DNA from: Xanthostigma xanthostigma
Lineage: Eukaryota; Arthropoda; Insecta; Raphidioptera; Raphidiidae
DNA length: 64,000 nt
Assembly: GCA_963575645.1 (NCBI GenBank)
Contig: OY754464.1
Location: 45,188,192-45,252,191 of the forward strand
Reading direction: 5' to 3'
Below are positions 23,513 to 35,398 of this stretch, one piece after another (position 1 is the first letter of the stretch; each line of letters opens with the position of its first letter). The translations under genes and the position numbers were made by a program. The notes beneath the pieces are model-generated. The model was given only the letters and a program-made list of their open reading frames with translations. It made no database searches and was not told the origin of the DNA.

Positions 23513-23929
23513 TTGCAAATTTTTGTTCTGCTTCTAAGTCAGCGGTTGATATTAATCCTTTGATGGTTACAAAACCTTTTGACAACTGGCCTTATATTTT
23601 GATTGATATTTTCGGTGACAATTACGTTGCGTTACTGGATTCTGGTGCCAGTGATTCCGTCTTAGGGAAAAAGGCCTTAAATATTATGGGAAAGTACTCA
23701 TTACAAGTACATGGTTCGACCGCAAAGTCTATTCGCACTGCTGATGGTGCAGCTCAAAAAAATTGATGGTTATGTGTTGTTACCTGTCTCGATTGACAGT
23801 TCAGTGCATTTGATGAAAGTCTTAGTTGTACCGTCTTTGTGTCTTAGTCTAATTTTTGGTAGTGATTTTTGTCGTATGTTTAAAGTTGTTCTTGATTTTA
23901 GAACGAATTCTTATTTAGTGAGTACCTAA
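23503..23929 (+). pseudogene. gypsy aspartic protease fragment
   Basis: The active-site motif LLDSGASDSVLG (D-S-G, equivalent to DTG/DSG of retroviral-type proteases) is near 23630-23665. The reading frame shifts near 23755, after which the next frame carries LCLSLIFGSDFCRMF, matching the C-terminal part of the same domain. The protease is therefore broken by one frameshift. Confidence 0.75.
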
Positions 23930-23945
23930 TAAAAATATTTGTGTT

Positions 23946-24490
23946 TTGGATAACGTGTCAGTACAGTCAGTTGGCGTGAATAATGTTTCCTGTGCTATTA
24001 AGAGCCGGGTTGAACTGAATAAAACTCAGTGCAACCAGTTGAACAATGTTGTGGAGAAATTTAAGGGTCTTTCTTGGATTGATGGAACCAAGCTCGGACG
24101 AACGGACAAAATTAAGCACACTATTGATACTGGAGATGCCATTCCAATAAAACAGCGACAATATCAATTGTCTCCTTATATGTTGGAGCACTTGTATAAA
24201 GAGTTGGATGATATGTTACGATTGGGTGTTGTGCAACGGTCGTCAAGTCCATGGTCTTCGCCAGTACTTCTAGTTAAGAAACCTCATGGGGCGTATCGGT
24301 TGTGTTTTGATGGTCGAAAATTAAATTCTGTGACCAAAAAGGACGCATATCTACTTCCACGAGTGGATCACATCTTAAGTAAACTCGCTGGTGCTAGTTA
24401 TTTGTCGAGCATAGATTTGAAGAGTGCTTTTTGACAGATTCCATTGAACGAGACGTCACGAAAGAAGACAGCATTTAGTGTGCCTGGTAA
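23946..24490 (+). pseudogene. gypsy reverse transcriptase, N-terminal half
   Basis: RT fingers and palm start: HTIDTGDAIPIKQRQYQLSP, VQRSSSPWSSPVLLVKKPHG, RLCFDGRKLNSVTKKDAY and SSIDLKSAF. The codon after SAF is TGA (24432-24434), where the family has Trp. The frame then runs up to the MITE that begins at 24491. It continues at 25632. Confidence 0.88.
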
Positions 24491-25628
24491 TAGCCGGAGA
24501 GCTGATGACACAATTTTGGGTACGTATTTTAGGCAGGTTGAAATAATGAAAAAACAGTAATTTATCAGTGGCTGAATCTGGAATGGTGAGTCTGCCTGAG
24601 CGTTTGCGGTTATTTCGCGCCTGCGCAGCATATGAAATCTGCAAAAAAATATCCCCAAAAAACATGTTTTAGGCAACTTGAAACTTTTATAATCTTTGAG
24701 TTCAGCATTTATATAATCCAGAAATGAAAATGCCAGAACATTTTGTCGGTTATAAAGTAGGGGCAGAACCCCCCGAAGATATTTTATTAATATACGCAAT
24801 GAGCACGATACAGGTCAAACGGATGAACGGATTGAAACCAAATTTTGGGAGGATGTTTGGTATGCAGATATGAAAAGCTCTATTGTTTTTGGGGAAAATC
24901 GGCGCATGCGCAAAAGACATATATGCTATAACGTTGTTTTTTATATAATAATGATATAGGTACTTTTCATAACAGTTTATTATTCTATTTATTTTTTCAA
25001 GAAAGTTTTGTGAAAAAAAATCTAAACTTAATAATTTCGGAAATATTTTGAAAATAAGACAAGAATCAACTGCTGTTTTGTTTTGAAAATCTGCCAGAAA
25101 AAAAATAGTTCACAAAACTTTCTTGAAAAAATAAATAGAATAATAAACTGTTATGAAAAGTATATCATTATTATATAAAAAGCAACGTTATAGTATATAT
25201 CTCTTTTGCGCATGCGCCGATTTTCCCCAAAAACAATAGAGCTTTTCATATCTGCATACCAAACATCCTCCCAAAATTTGGTTTCAATCCGTTCATCCGT
25301 TTGACCTGTATCGTGCTCATTGCGTATATTAATAAAATATCTTCGGGGGGTTCTGCCCCTACTTTATAACCGACAAAATGTTCTGGCATTTTCATTTCTG
25401 GATTATATAAATGCTGAACTCAAAGATTATAAAAATTTCAAGTTGCCTAAAACATGTTTTTTGGGGATATTTTTTTGCAGATGTCATATGCTGCGCAGGC
25501 GCGAAATAACCGCAAACGCTCAGGCAGACTCGCCAATCCAGATTCACCCATTGATAAATTACTGTTTTTTCATTATTTCAACCTGCCTAAAACACGTACC
25601 CAAAATCGTGTCATCAGGTCTTGGGCTA
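24491..25628. mobile_element. Harbinger-like foldback MITE inside gypsy RT (TAA TSD)
   Basis: The 1138-bp element begins tagccggagagctgatgaca and ends tgtcatcaggtcttgggcta. It is flanked by TAA at 24488-24490 and 25629-25631. The two halves are near-complete inverted repeats of ~530 bp meeting near 25065. A 3-bp TAA (TWA) duplication is the PIF/Harbinger signature. Removing it with one TAA restores the gypsy RT frame, so the insertion point is certain. Long open frames on both strands here mirror each other and are not genes. Confidence 0.87.
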
Positions 25629-26540
25629 TAAAGGTTTATTCGAGTTCGTTGTCATGCCATTCGGCCTAAATAATGCCCCTCAAACCCAACAAAGACTAAT
25701 GGACATGGTGCTTGGTCCAGAGTTAGATCCGTACGTATTTGTTTATTTAGACATTATTGTTGCAACACCATCGTTCGAGAAGCACATTGAAGTTTTAGTG
25801 GAAGTTTATGAGCGTTTGTCTGCTGCTAAATTAACTATAAATTCCGACAAATGTAACTTTTGTTTCCCGTCTTTGAATTACTTAGGCTTCGTGGTAGATC
25901 AGCGTGGGTTAAGAACAAACCCTGAGAAAATTTCAGCGATGGTCAATTACCCACGACCAGAAAATACGACTCAGATAAAACGATTCATAAGCATTTGTTC
26001 ACGTATCGGCGTTTTATACCCAATTTCTCTACTTTGAATGCACCTATTACTGCATTAATTAAGGGCCGTAAGAAAGGGCATCGTATTGTCTGGAACGAGG
26101 AGGCTGAAATGGCTTTTGTTGAAATTAAACAATCTTTAGTTTCATCGCCAATCCTTGCCAGCCCGGATTTTACTAAAATATTCACCATCCAGTGTGATGC
26201 GTCAAATGTAGGATTGGGATGTGTCCTTACTCAACAGAATGATGATGGTGTTGAGGTGCCAATCGGTTATGCAAGACGTACTCTATCTGTTGCTGAACGA
26301 AACTGCACTGTCACGGAGAAAGAATGTTTGGCTGTTTTGTTCTCAATTGAGAAATTTCGTCCGTATGTTGAAGGTGTTAAATTTAAAGTCATCACTGATC
26401 ACCACTCTCTATTATGGCTTCATAACCTCAAAGACCCAGTTGGTCGGTTGGCTAGATGGGCTGTGAAACTGCAGCAATTTGATTTTGTACTGGAACATAG
26501 GAAAGGTTCCCTCAACGTGATTCCTGACGCTTTGTCGTGA
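25629..26540 (+). pseudogene. gypsy reverse transcriptase C-terminal half and RNase H
   Basis: The frame resumes with GLFEFVVMPFGLNNAPQTQQ. The active-site box reads VFVYLDIIVATPSF: one Asp of the usual YLDD is missing, so the enzyme would be dead. A frame change lies near 25990-26035. The next frame gives RRFIPNFSTLNAPITALIKG and the RNase H-like QCDASNVGLGCVLTQ and ITDHHSLLWLHNLKDP. It stops at a TGA (26538-26540) right after IPDALS. Confidence 0.88.
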
Positions 26541-26558
26541 GCTCATCATGACTCTTGT

Positions 26559-27825
26559 TTGGTTGAACTAAACGATGAGTATGCGGATGATCGCTGGTAT
26601 CAGAATATGATAAGAATAGTTGAGGCTCACCGTGCTACATTTTCGAACTGGGATATTATTGAAGGTCGACTTTATAAATTTGTCCCTTCTGATTTCGCTT
26701 CGCAAAATCCAGCTGACTGGAAATTGGTTGTCCCTGCGCGTCAAAGAAACGAGGTAATTCGGTCGTGTCATGATGTGCCTACGGCAACACATCTTGGTGT
26801 ATTTAAGACGATAAACCGTGTGTGTGAGCTCTATTATTGGCAAAAGATGCGACGAGACATTAAGCAGTATGTACGTCAGTGTAGGGTATGTGCTGCGCAG
26901 AAAATGAGTAATAAGGCACGGCCAGGTTTTATGGGAAATCCCAAACGGGTATCAGATCCCTGGCAACTAACAGCGGCCGATATCATTGGACCGCTACCCA
27001 AGTCCACCAATGGTGCCTCATACTTATTAGTTATCACTGACTGGTTCACAAAATTCACTCTGCTTAAGCCATTGCGACAGACCAACGGCTCGTCTATTGC
27101 CCAATTCTTGGAGGATAACGTCTGTTGGAGTGCCTCAAATTCTAATGTGTGATAATTGTACAGAATTTATTAATAATCGCATTAGAGATCTCACTGCGCA
27201 ATATGGTGTGAAGCTGTGGCCGAACGCCCATTACCACGCCTAAGTAAATTATGTAGAACGCTAGAATCGAACTATCGGAGCAGCCATCAGATCATATTTA
27301 GATGGTGTCGATCATCGATATTGGGACAAGGATGTGCAGAAAATAGCTTTCGGATTGAGAACTGCAGTTAGTGAAGCTACCGTGTTCTCGCCATCTTTCT
27401 TAAACTTTTGCCGTTTTGTGCCCTCCAATGGGAATTATTTCGGTCGCCTTGAAAATGAGAATGAACTAGATATGGATGCTGTACGGGAATTCCATGTAAG
27501 AGAATTAGAGGATATACTTGAAATTTATAAGGAAGTCAAAAGAAAACTAAGAGAGGCATATGATCGGAATGTCAAGAAATACAATAAAGGAAAAAGGAAT
27601 GCCGACGTATATAATGTAGGTGAAAAGGTTTGGAAGAAACTCCATGTCATGTCTAGTGGTGCACGACATGTTGCGGCAAAGCTAGCCCCTAAGTTTTCTT
27701 TGGCGACCATTAAGAATGTCATCTCCGATCTCGTTTATGAGTTGGCCGATGATGCAGGAGTCAGTCTTGGTCGTGGGCATGTGAAAGATCATGATGTCCC
27801 ATCGGAGTCATCCGACTCGGAATAG
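26559..27825 (+). pseudogene. gypsy integrase, frameshifted
   Basis: The zinc-binding segment is visible with its second cysteine pair (CRVCAAQK), followed by the catalytic core start (ADIIGPLPKSTNGASYLLVI, TDWFTKFTLLKP). The frame breaks near 27130. Another frame shows DNCTEFINNRIRDLTAQYG-like sequence near 27155-27210 with a stop soon after. A third frame (27334-27825) covers the C-terminal region (FGLRTAVSEATVFSP, YNVGEKVWKKLHVMSSGARH). Decay makes it non-functional. Confidence 0.85.
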
Positions 27826-27883
27826 TTTTGGACTGGTTGTGAAAAAAAAATGTTCAGCTATTCACATTTTTTTTCACCAGGGA

Positions 27884-29080
27884 AAGGGGGAGTATAGCAT
27901 TTCAAATTTTTGTTACCCTGAAATAAAAAATTAATTACGAGCCTATGTGAACTTTTATAATATATAAATGTGTTTTAATATTGTCATTTCGAAAAACAAG
28001 TACGAGACAGGATTTTTTTGGCGTGTAGTTTGGTCGACGAAGAGGCAGCTATTGTGACCGGTCTGTGTACGAGAGAGCAAACGTTTGACAGCGTGTTTGA
28101 CTAGGCTCGTGATTTTGAAATTGATCTGATAATGACAGACGGCACGGGGACATAGAACAAGACGGATAGGAGATAGATGTGTGATGATTTTTTGGATGCG
28201 ACGATAAAGTCGATTGTTTTTGGGAACGATTTGGATTTTCTTTTGACTAGGTTGTTGTCGGATTGTATTCTTTTGGTTCTATTTCCTGTTGTTTTTTATT
28301 ATTAGCTTTTTTGACTGCTGAAGTAGTGGCACACCTTGTTGGACCTAGAGGCTGATCTTTGATCAGAGCGTTAAGTGGTCCTAACGTCCAAAATTTATTC
28401 GTTTTGTCGGTTTACGCTCTGATCATTTATATTAACGACTGCAGTGATCCCATTATTGTTTTTGTTGGAAAAGGATTTTTTCTTTTACTTTTTGTTTATT
28501 TTGTATTGTTCGTGTGGTAGGTGGTTGGGTTTTTTAGCTGGTCTCTGACCGTATTACAGTCATTAATTTTGGGATGAAGTATTTTTTTATTTGGCCTTTT
28601 AATTGTATAACTTATCTGACATTTATTCATATCGGTATAATCGTTTATTTATTACTAAAGCACGTTTAAAAATGACATTAAAAAAAAAAATTAATTTTAT
28701 ATATTGTTTTCTTATTTTTGTTTTACTTTCGAAAAGTGCGCCATGAAAAAGCGAAAATTCTTCTTTCTTCGTTTACTTTTCTATCTGACTCTAATCATTT
28801 TTGCCCTCCATTCGATGCTCCATACGCTTGCTATAAAATATCCTCCATACTTTAAAATTTACCCTTTTGCAACAGTGGCGGTCCCCTAATTTATGGCATT
28901 TTGACGGACACTTTTTCATACACAGAGATGGTTCTTTTTAAACCTCTACCCTCCATAACAAAGGTGGAAAGAACCAAAGTTTTCCCAGGTAGTGATAGCA
29001 GCGCCATCTCGCGTGCGCCAGAAAACGGTCCATTTCGAAACACGCTACTTCTCCTGATTAAAGAGTTCCTGATTTAGTAC
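27884..29080 (+). other. gypsy 3' non-coding region, possible 3' LTR, and unassigned flank
   Basis: After the purine tract near 27883-27893 comes non-coding sequence compatible with a 3' LTR (starting about 27894, agtatagcatttcaaatttt). I cannot define its right end because no second LTR copy is in the window for comparison. From about 28700 to 29080 I recognise nothing. Confidence 0.4.
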
Positions 29081-29730
29081 TGTTGCGCATTTTTACCCCA
29101 TAATGTTACGCCTATGGAATTTCTAGAAAAGTCCATAAAATGCTCGAAGGTCAACGGACAAACAATGAACGCAGGTAACGGACATCCGACCGTTAGAGGC
29201 GCCCACGCATATAAAGACAAGCAACAATGAATGCAGGTAGCCAGCACCAGGCCGTAGAGACTCGGACGTGTGGAGAGGTGAGGAAATCCCTATTCGAAGT
29301 TTCCAGAACATAGATCAAAATCTATAAAAGGTGGCCAGAGGAAGGGCGTCAGTCAGTTGAGTTCAGTCAGTTACAGCGTGTTAACAGTGAGTGGACGTAC
29401 AGTCGGTTACATAAATTGTGCTTGCTCTGGCATTACAACATAAATTCTGTTAATCTAATAAAATAAATATAACTCTAGTGAGTGGTAAATAAATAAATAA
29501 CTTAAAGTGAATAGACAAGTGCGCTGATAAACTCTGTGTTGTGTTTTAGTGTGAATTGAATATTTTTTGTACATATTTCTTTATTCTTTGTTACTTAGTC
29601 TTACATTGTATAATTTAGAACTATTAGTTTTATTTCTGTTAACGCTATAAGCTTTCGTTTGTGTGTTTTTACTGTTTGTTAATATCGTAAATAAATACTT
29701 TCCGCCACAGACTATAGCAGTTTTGTTACA
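29081..29730 (+). mobile_element. Solo LTR, copy 1 (650 bp)
   Basis: It starts tgttgcgcattttta and ends gcagttttgttaca (TG...CA) and is flanked by gtac on both sides (29077-29080, 29731-29734). A TATA box (tataaaag, 29323-29330) stands ~27 bp before an insect-type initiator tcagtcagtt (29349). AATAAA-like signals follow. No internal retrotransposon region adjoins it, so it is a product of LTR-LTR recombination. Copies 2 and 3 are at 31074-31733 and 45232-45894, both inverted. Confidence 0.88.
29323..29353 (+). promoter_or_regulatory. LTR promoter: TATA box and TCAGT initiator
   Basis: tataaaag at 29323-29330 and tcagt at 29349-29353 have the spacing of a TATA-Inr core promoter and mark the U3/R border of solo LTR copy 1. 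Confidence 0.65.
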
Positions 29731-29972
29731 GTACCAAATAGATCAAAGCTGTTAGTTCAAAAACAAATCAGATTGCTACAATTAATTCCACGTCACATGT
29801 GTTTCATAGACAAACAATACGACGTAAAAACAACGCATGCGTTTAGTTTTTTGTGTATCATTGTTTTACCGAGTCCGCTATATTTCTATAAAAAAGTCCG
29901 ATACCTCATAATAATTTCAATGTTTAATAGGTATCCACAAATTCGGGCGAAGCCGGACCGGACCGCTAGTTA
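29731..29972 (+). mobile_element. Helentron-like 3' end fragment
   Basis: The segment ends attcgggcgaagccggaccg gaccgctagt (about 29941-29970), matching the right terminus of Helentron/HINE elements seen in fuller form at 46181-46524, where the end is ccggacggaaccgctagt. The CTAGT end fits the Helitron CTRR rule. Its 5' extent is undefined, and the next element (29973) is inserted directly after it. Confidence 0.5.
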
Positions 29973-30285
29973 CATGGCCCCCACAATGGTGGGGCTGGTG
30001 CAACTCTGGTAACAGGGCCCGGGCTCAGAGGGGGCGCTGGTTTTTTTATTCAAGAAGTATTTGCAGTGGATCATAGCTTTATTAACAAAATAATTGAAAA
30101 TATTTAAATATAAAAACAGTTTAGAGTAAAATAGATATTAATTTGTATACAACAGCACGCACGGGCCCCACCTACTCCTTCTACTCTCCCCCACTTATCC
30201 GAAGACAAAGAAAAATAGGCATATGTTGGGGGGGGGCCGACCCAGATCCTGGTTACAGGGCCCACAATCGAATGTGGGGGCCATG
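29973..30285. mobile_element. 313-bp MITE with CATGGCCCCCACA ends and 8-bp TSD
   Basis: The left end catggcccccaca is inverted at the right as tgtgggggccatg. The flanks are gctagtta on both sides (29965-29972, 30286-30293). The interior is unusually GC-rich for this window, with repeated 'acagggccc' motifs. An 8-bp TSD suggests hAT or P-type. The TSD includes the CTAGT terminus of the Helentron-like fragment, so this MITE landed on that end. Confidence 0.8.
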
Positions 30286-30293
30286 GCTAGTTA

Positions 30294-31073
30294 TTATATA
30301 TAATGACCGCCACATAAGTAGATCATAATACCTAACCTATAAACGTAGAGTATTAAATCTACAGTTGCTCTTGTGAATTTAGGTATTTGTGTTGTTTAAA
30401 AACCTTTTGTAAAGTGTATAGTTGTAAAACATTAAAGTTAGTTCAGTTTTCTGTGCAATTAGGCTAGGATAAAACATTACCATTTTGAAACTTTTTTTGA
30501 CGTTTACACTAACGCCATCGGTCGGATTTTTGGGTGAACGTCAAAATATTCATCAAAAAGAGCAAGGAGTATAGTATAGTATAGTATATTCTTTAACTAA
30601 CTTTTCTACCTGACAATTTGCTTGGTGAATTGAAAGTAAATTTTATTCTATCGAATAAATTTGTTCCAAGACTAGTAACTTCTATCTTTAATAGTGTTCG
30701 GTGAATATGGGAATTAGAATAGTATTGTTTAGAGAAGGCACTAGCAAGACTGTCAATCTTCGCGGTAGAAGCATTGGTTAAAAGTAGGTGGAAGCAGTGG
30801 GGAGAGCTACCAGTGGTAGAAAGAATCAGAGAACATACACGAAAGAATATGCTGTCCAGAACGATAATCCTGTGTCATGTCTGTTGTACGTCACGCGAGG
30901 TACCTTTAACAACTGAAAACGTCACGAAAATTTTAATCTACAAAATATACACTAATGATGCTTTCGAATGAATTAAGAAAAACACTACGAAATGAGAGGC
31001 GCGTATATGTGTTCTCAAAAAATGTGGAAACCGGTAGGCATGTCGGCTATCCCTAAAACTTTCTGCTATGTAT
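30294..31073. other. Unassigned AT-rich sequence between MITE and solo LTR 2
   Basis: No coding similarity, repeats or element ends were recognised apart from a short run of 'tatag' repeats near 30570-30590. Confidence 0.4.
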
Positions 31074-31733
31074 TGTAACAAAACTGCTATAGTCTGTGGC
31101 GGAAATTATTTATTTACAATATTAACTGTTTAACAAACAGTAAAAACACACAAACGAAAGCGTATAACGTTAACAGAAATAAAACTAATAGTTCTAAATT
31201 ATACAATGTAAGAGTAAGTAACAGAGAACAAAGAGTCGCTAAATTATGTACAAAGAAATATTTACAACACACAACACAGAGTTTATCAGCGCACTTGTCT
31301 ATTCACTATAAGTTATTTATTTAGAACCACTCACTAGAGTTATATTTAATTCCATAGATTAACGGAATTTATGTTGTAATGCCAGAGCATGCACAATTTA
31401 TGTAACACAGTTATCTGTAACCGACTGTACGTCCACTCACTGTTAACACGCTGTAACTGACTGACTGGTTCCTTCCTCTGTTCGGCCATTATAGTTTTTG
31501 GTCTATGTTCCAGAACGTTCGAATCGAGATTTCCTCTCCTCTCCACGCGTGCGAGTCTCTACGGCCTGGTGCTGGCTACATGCATTCCTTGTTGCTTGTC
31601 TTTATATGCGTGGGCGTCTCTAACGGTCGGAATCCGTTACCTGCTTTCATTGTTTGTCAGTTGACCTTCGAGTATTGTGTAGACGTTTCTAGAAACTTTC
31701 ATAGGCGCATCATTGTGGGGTAAACACGCAACA
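31074..31733 (-). mobile_element. Solo LTR, copy 2 (660 bp)
   Basis: On the minus strand it begins tgttgcgtgtttacccc (31733) and ends gcagttttgttaca (31074), colinear with copy 1. The flanks (gtat/ttat) match in three of four positions, which fits an aged 4-bp TSD. It faces copy 1, making a 1.3-kb region bounded by inverted LTRs. Confidence 0.85.
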
Positions 31734-32349
31734 TTATTAAATACGTCACTATAAAGCGCTACTATTGTTTATAATGCATTAAAGAAGGTTATAAAAATAG
31801 AATTATTTCTGAGTCATAAGAGAGAAAAATTGTTTTTTTTTTTAAATTTTAGAATGATTTTAGTTATGTATAAATATGATAGATTTTTTTGATCACAAAT
31901 AGATTAGAACGTACTATTCTTAAAATAACTTTAAAACTACTTGACCGATTGGCTTTAAAATCTAATAATATGCCAGTCTCAATAGACCCTTTTGAATACA
32001 GCGAACTCGTTCTAAAGATATCCTGCGGGAAAAATTTGTATACATATACAAACATACATACGGACGTCTACTTATCCATAAATAGTCTGAATAACTTTCA
32101 AGAACCTCGAAACGTCAAGATCTGAGGAAAACTTTTTCGAAAATCGGACCGAAAGCAATATCTTCCCTTTTTTGAAAAGTTTCAATACCTACCGGGAAGT
32201 TAAAAAAAGTCTTATAAATAATATAAAGTATTTATTTTAAAACGTTATTACTGTCAAACAAGAATTAATAATATTACACACATTACACAAGTAATATTTA
32301 AAAAATGAAAAATTACAAAAAGTCGTTTTAGAAAATAGTGAAAAATCAA
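31734..32349 (-). other. Ancestral 3' flank of the olfactomedin gene with poly(A) signal
   Basis: Before the foldback element arrived, this sequence directly followed the olfactomedin stop codon. The minus strand carries AATAAA at 32236-32231, about 115 nt past the stop once the element and one TSD are taken out, a normal 3' UTR length. The left part (31740-32200) is AT-rich with no assignment. Confidence 0.55.
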
Positions 32350-33169
32350 AGGTGCGCGAAGTTGGCCCGCAAAAAATTCGGGCTGGGGGGGTAAATCGTT
32401 CTAATCGATAGTCTATCGTTAGAGCACATTTTACCCTCAATTAGTTCCGTTTTACACCCTCTCAATTTTTTTTATTCGAAAAATAAAATTTTCGGGCCAA
32501 CTTCACCAGCCCAAATTTTCTCCCGGGCTGGGGGGTAAAACGTCTCAATCGAAAGATTTTCGTTAGTTTATGTTTTACCCATAAATAATTTCGTTTTACC
32601 CCCTCCTAAAAAAAGTTATTTAAAACAAAGTGTTTTTCCCCAATGGTACTATAAATCGCTGTAAAACCCCCGGAAAAGTCAGGGCTGGCGGTTAAAACGT
32701 TCCAGTCAATAGTTTATCGTTGGACCTCATTTTACCCCTAATTAGTTTCGTTTTACCCCCTCTCCATTTTTTTTATTTGAAAAATAAAATTTCCGGGCCA
32801 ACTCCACCAGCCCAAATTTTTTCCCGGGCTGGGGGGTAAAACGTCTCAATCGAAAGGTTTTCGTTAGTCCATGTTTTATCCATAAATAATTTCGTTTTAC
32901 CCCCTCCCAAAAAAAAGTTATTTAATAACAAAGTTTATTTTCCAAAAGTACTATAAATCGCTGTAAAATGCCCGGAAAGCCTTCGTTAGTCCACGTTTTA
33001 CCCACAATTATTTTCTATTTACCCCCTCCCTAATCAATAATTTGGTATTTTTTGACAACCGCCCACAATTCTGTGTCCTTCATGAAAATTATATTTTTGT
33101 TTAAAAAATACATTTTTTACCTCTAACCAGGATTACTGACAACAAAAGGACAGCATTCTAATGTATTAT

Positions 33170-35398
33170 CATAGATAAACGTATTATAGGAAGATAGGTA
33201 ACGTAGGTAACTAAAATGAGACCACTTATGATGCTCGCCGCTAGGTGGCCACCTATTGACGAGCATCATAAGCTAAATTTTTTTAATCTGCGAGTGTAGA
33301 ATATGTAGAGTTTTCGTAGTGAATTGTGCTGATAATGGTTCGGCCGTCTGGTGACTAGCATCATAACTACATATTATGTTTTCCGTAGTGAATTGTTCTG
33401 GCAATTTGGTCCTCTAGTGACTAGCATCATAATTACATTTGTTCTTCAAAGATCCTCTTACGTCATTCGACTGTATTGTACAATATCCCGCGGTGACATT
33501 ATTATTGGGCTTTTAAATATTTTTCTTTTGACATAAGTAAATGAATAACTTTAATTAAAATTTTATTTTTAAACAAAGTTCTGATGAGTCAAAAAAATCC
33601 GAACAAAAATATAAATTCAAGAAATAAGATTACGTATTTCATTTTAAATTATTTTTATTATCTTAATTAATTAGATGCTTATAAGGACACTGTACTTCTC
33701 CCGTAATAAAATAATTGACATGATCTTCGATGCTAGAAAATAATATGTCATTCACAATTGTAGAGTAGAATACATAACCAAAGTGGACGAAAAATGCACC
33801 CTGTATTACATGTTATAAATTTGTTAAAATCTGTAGGTGAAAAAATATAATATGATTAATTATTTAACAGCCTGACAGATGAATTTTTTTTTAAAGATTT
33901 TTCAGAGATGATATTTATTTTGGTATCTATAGTCAAGAAATATAATAAAGAGAATGTTCGACTATTTTTTTTTTTAAATTCGTATTCATGGTTTTAAAAT
34001 ATAAACAGCCTTATGTATGATTTGAAAAAATTCTGTCGATACGTTTATAAATTGTGTCAAAAAATTATTTCTTATTTCATTTCCGAGAATTTTTCAATAA
34101 TGGCTTGTATTAGTAATTCGTGCAGTTACGTTAACTGTAAAAATTGTAGACGAAATTCACCGGGATTAAGTTTTTACAGATTACCTTTAATATGTCAGTA
34201 TTCTTAAAATTGAAAAGATCTTTGACGAATAATGAATTGCCTTAAATTATTAAAATGAATTCGTGTCCATGATTTTGATTAAACTGTGAAACAGACTAAA
34301 AAAAACGTTACCACGACTATTCAAAATCAAATTTGAAAATTCAAAAATTTTGAATTATATTTGGTTTTTTACATTTATTTAGAAAATTAAGTGCCGTTGT
34401 TTACGTGGCGTTTCTATGGTTTGAAAAAAACTGGGAACTCGTCACGGAAAACTGTAAATTATCATTTATCACATACGTCAAAAAAAAAATAATAAATTGA
34501 TGGTTTTTAACAATTTATAAACCATTGAGCGAGTAATTGGGATCAGTTTTTCTGACAATTTTATTATATAAATTATAATTATAATAAATAATAATAATAA
34601 ATTATAATAAATTATCGACCAATTTTTCAGACAATTATATTTACAAAAATATATAATTATAATTCAATAAATTTATTGAATTATAATTATATATTTTTGT
34701 CAATATAATTGTCTGAAAAATTGGTCGATAATTTATTTATTGAAGAGTACTAATCAGACGTTAATCAAAGATTCAAATATCAAAATGTTTATTACTAGCC
34801 ATTATATACGTCACTGCACACGTTAGTAGAAATTTTATTTTATTTCTATTGACAAAATATGTCAGTACCTATTTGTAAAGTTGAAATGATCCTTGATGAA
34901 TAATAAATTGTCTTAAATTATTAATTAAAATGAATTCGTATCCATGATTTTGATTAAAATGTGAAACAGACTAAAAAAACGTTATTACCACGACTATTCA
35001 AAATCAAATTTGAAAATTCAAAAATTTTGAATTATATTTGGTTTTTTACATTTATTTTAGAAATTTATTTGTGCCGTTGTTTACGCGGCGTTTCTATGAT
35101 TTGAAACAAACGGAACTGTCGTCACGGAAAACTAAAATTATCACATACGTCAAAAATAAAAAGAAACATTGATGGTTTTTAACAATTTATAAACCATTGA
35201 GCGAGTAATTAGGATCAGTATAGAGGTAGCTTTAAGATTATCTGAACTTTTAGTTTAACCATAATGTAGGTGGAAGCACAAAACAACATTCAGTTTGTGG
35301 GCCAGGGGCATGAAACGTAAGAGGTTTACTATATAAAAGTGGTCTCATTTTGGTTAACTAGGTTACCAATCTTCCTAAGTATAATACGTTTATCTATG
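33170..35398 (+). mobile_element. P-like transposon copy B, non-autonomous, 7-bp TSD
   Basis: The 2229-bp element begins catagataaacgtattata, ends cgtttatctatg and is flanked by gtattat (33163-33169, 35399-35405). It is colinear with copy A (9323-11444) in reverse orientation: same internal duplication (about 34255-34560 and 34915-35220), same nested palindrome (34607-34741) and same THAP fragment. The different TSD sequences prove separate insertions. Confidence 0.85.
34100..34207 (+). pseudogene. THAP zinc-finger N-terminal fragment in P-like element B
   Basis: ATG 34100 starts MACISNSCSYVNC, then KNCRRNSPGLSFYRLP, as in copy A. It runs into a stop at 34207 after LICQYS. The second half of the C2CH finger is not found. 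Confidence 0.68.

Larger units (their letters stand above)
23061..27900 (+). mobile_element. Degenerate Ty3/gypsy retrotransposon
   Basis: In order: zinc-knuckle Gag end, aspartic protease, RT, RNase H and integrase, all on the plus strand, followed by a polypurine tract at about 27883-27893 (gggaaagggggag). The body carries a nonsense codon, a codon lost at the RT active site, several frame changes and a 1.14-kb MITE. The 5' part (most of Gag, 5' LTR) is missing or replaced by Harbinger sequence. The pol order (RT before integrase) sets it apart from copia. Confidence 0.9.

Noticed and set aside
24398-25669. Paired genes encoding nearly the same protein on opposite strands
   Set aside because: They are mirror translations of the two inverted arms of a MITE.
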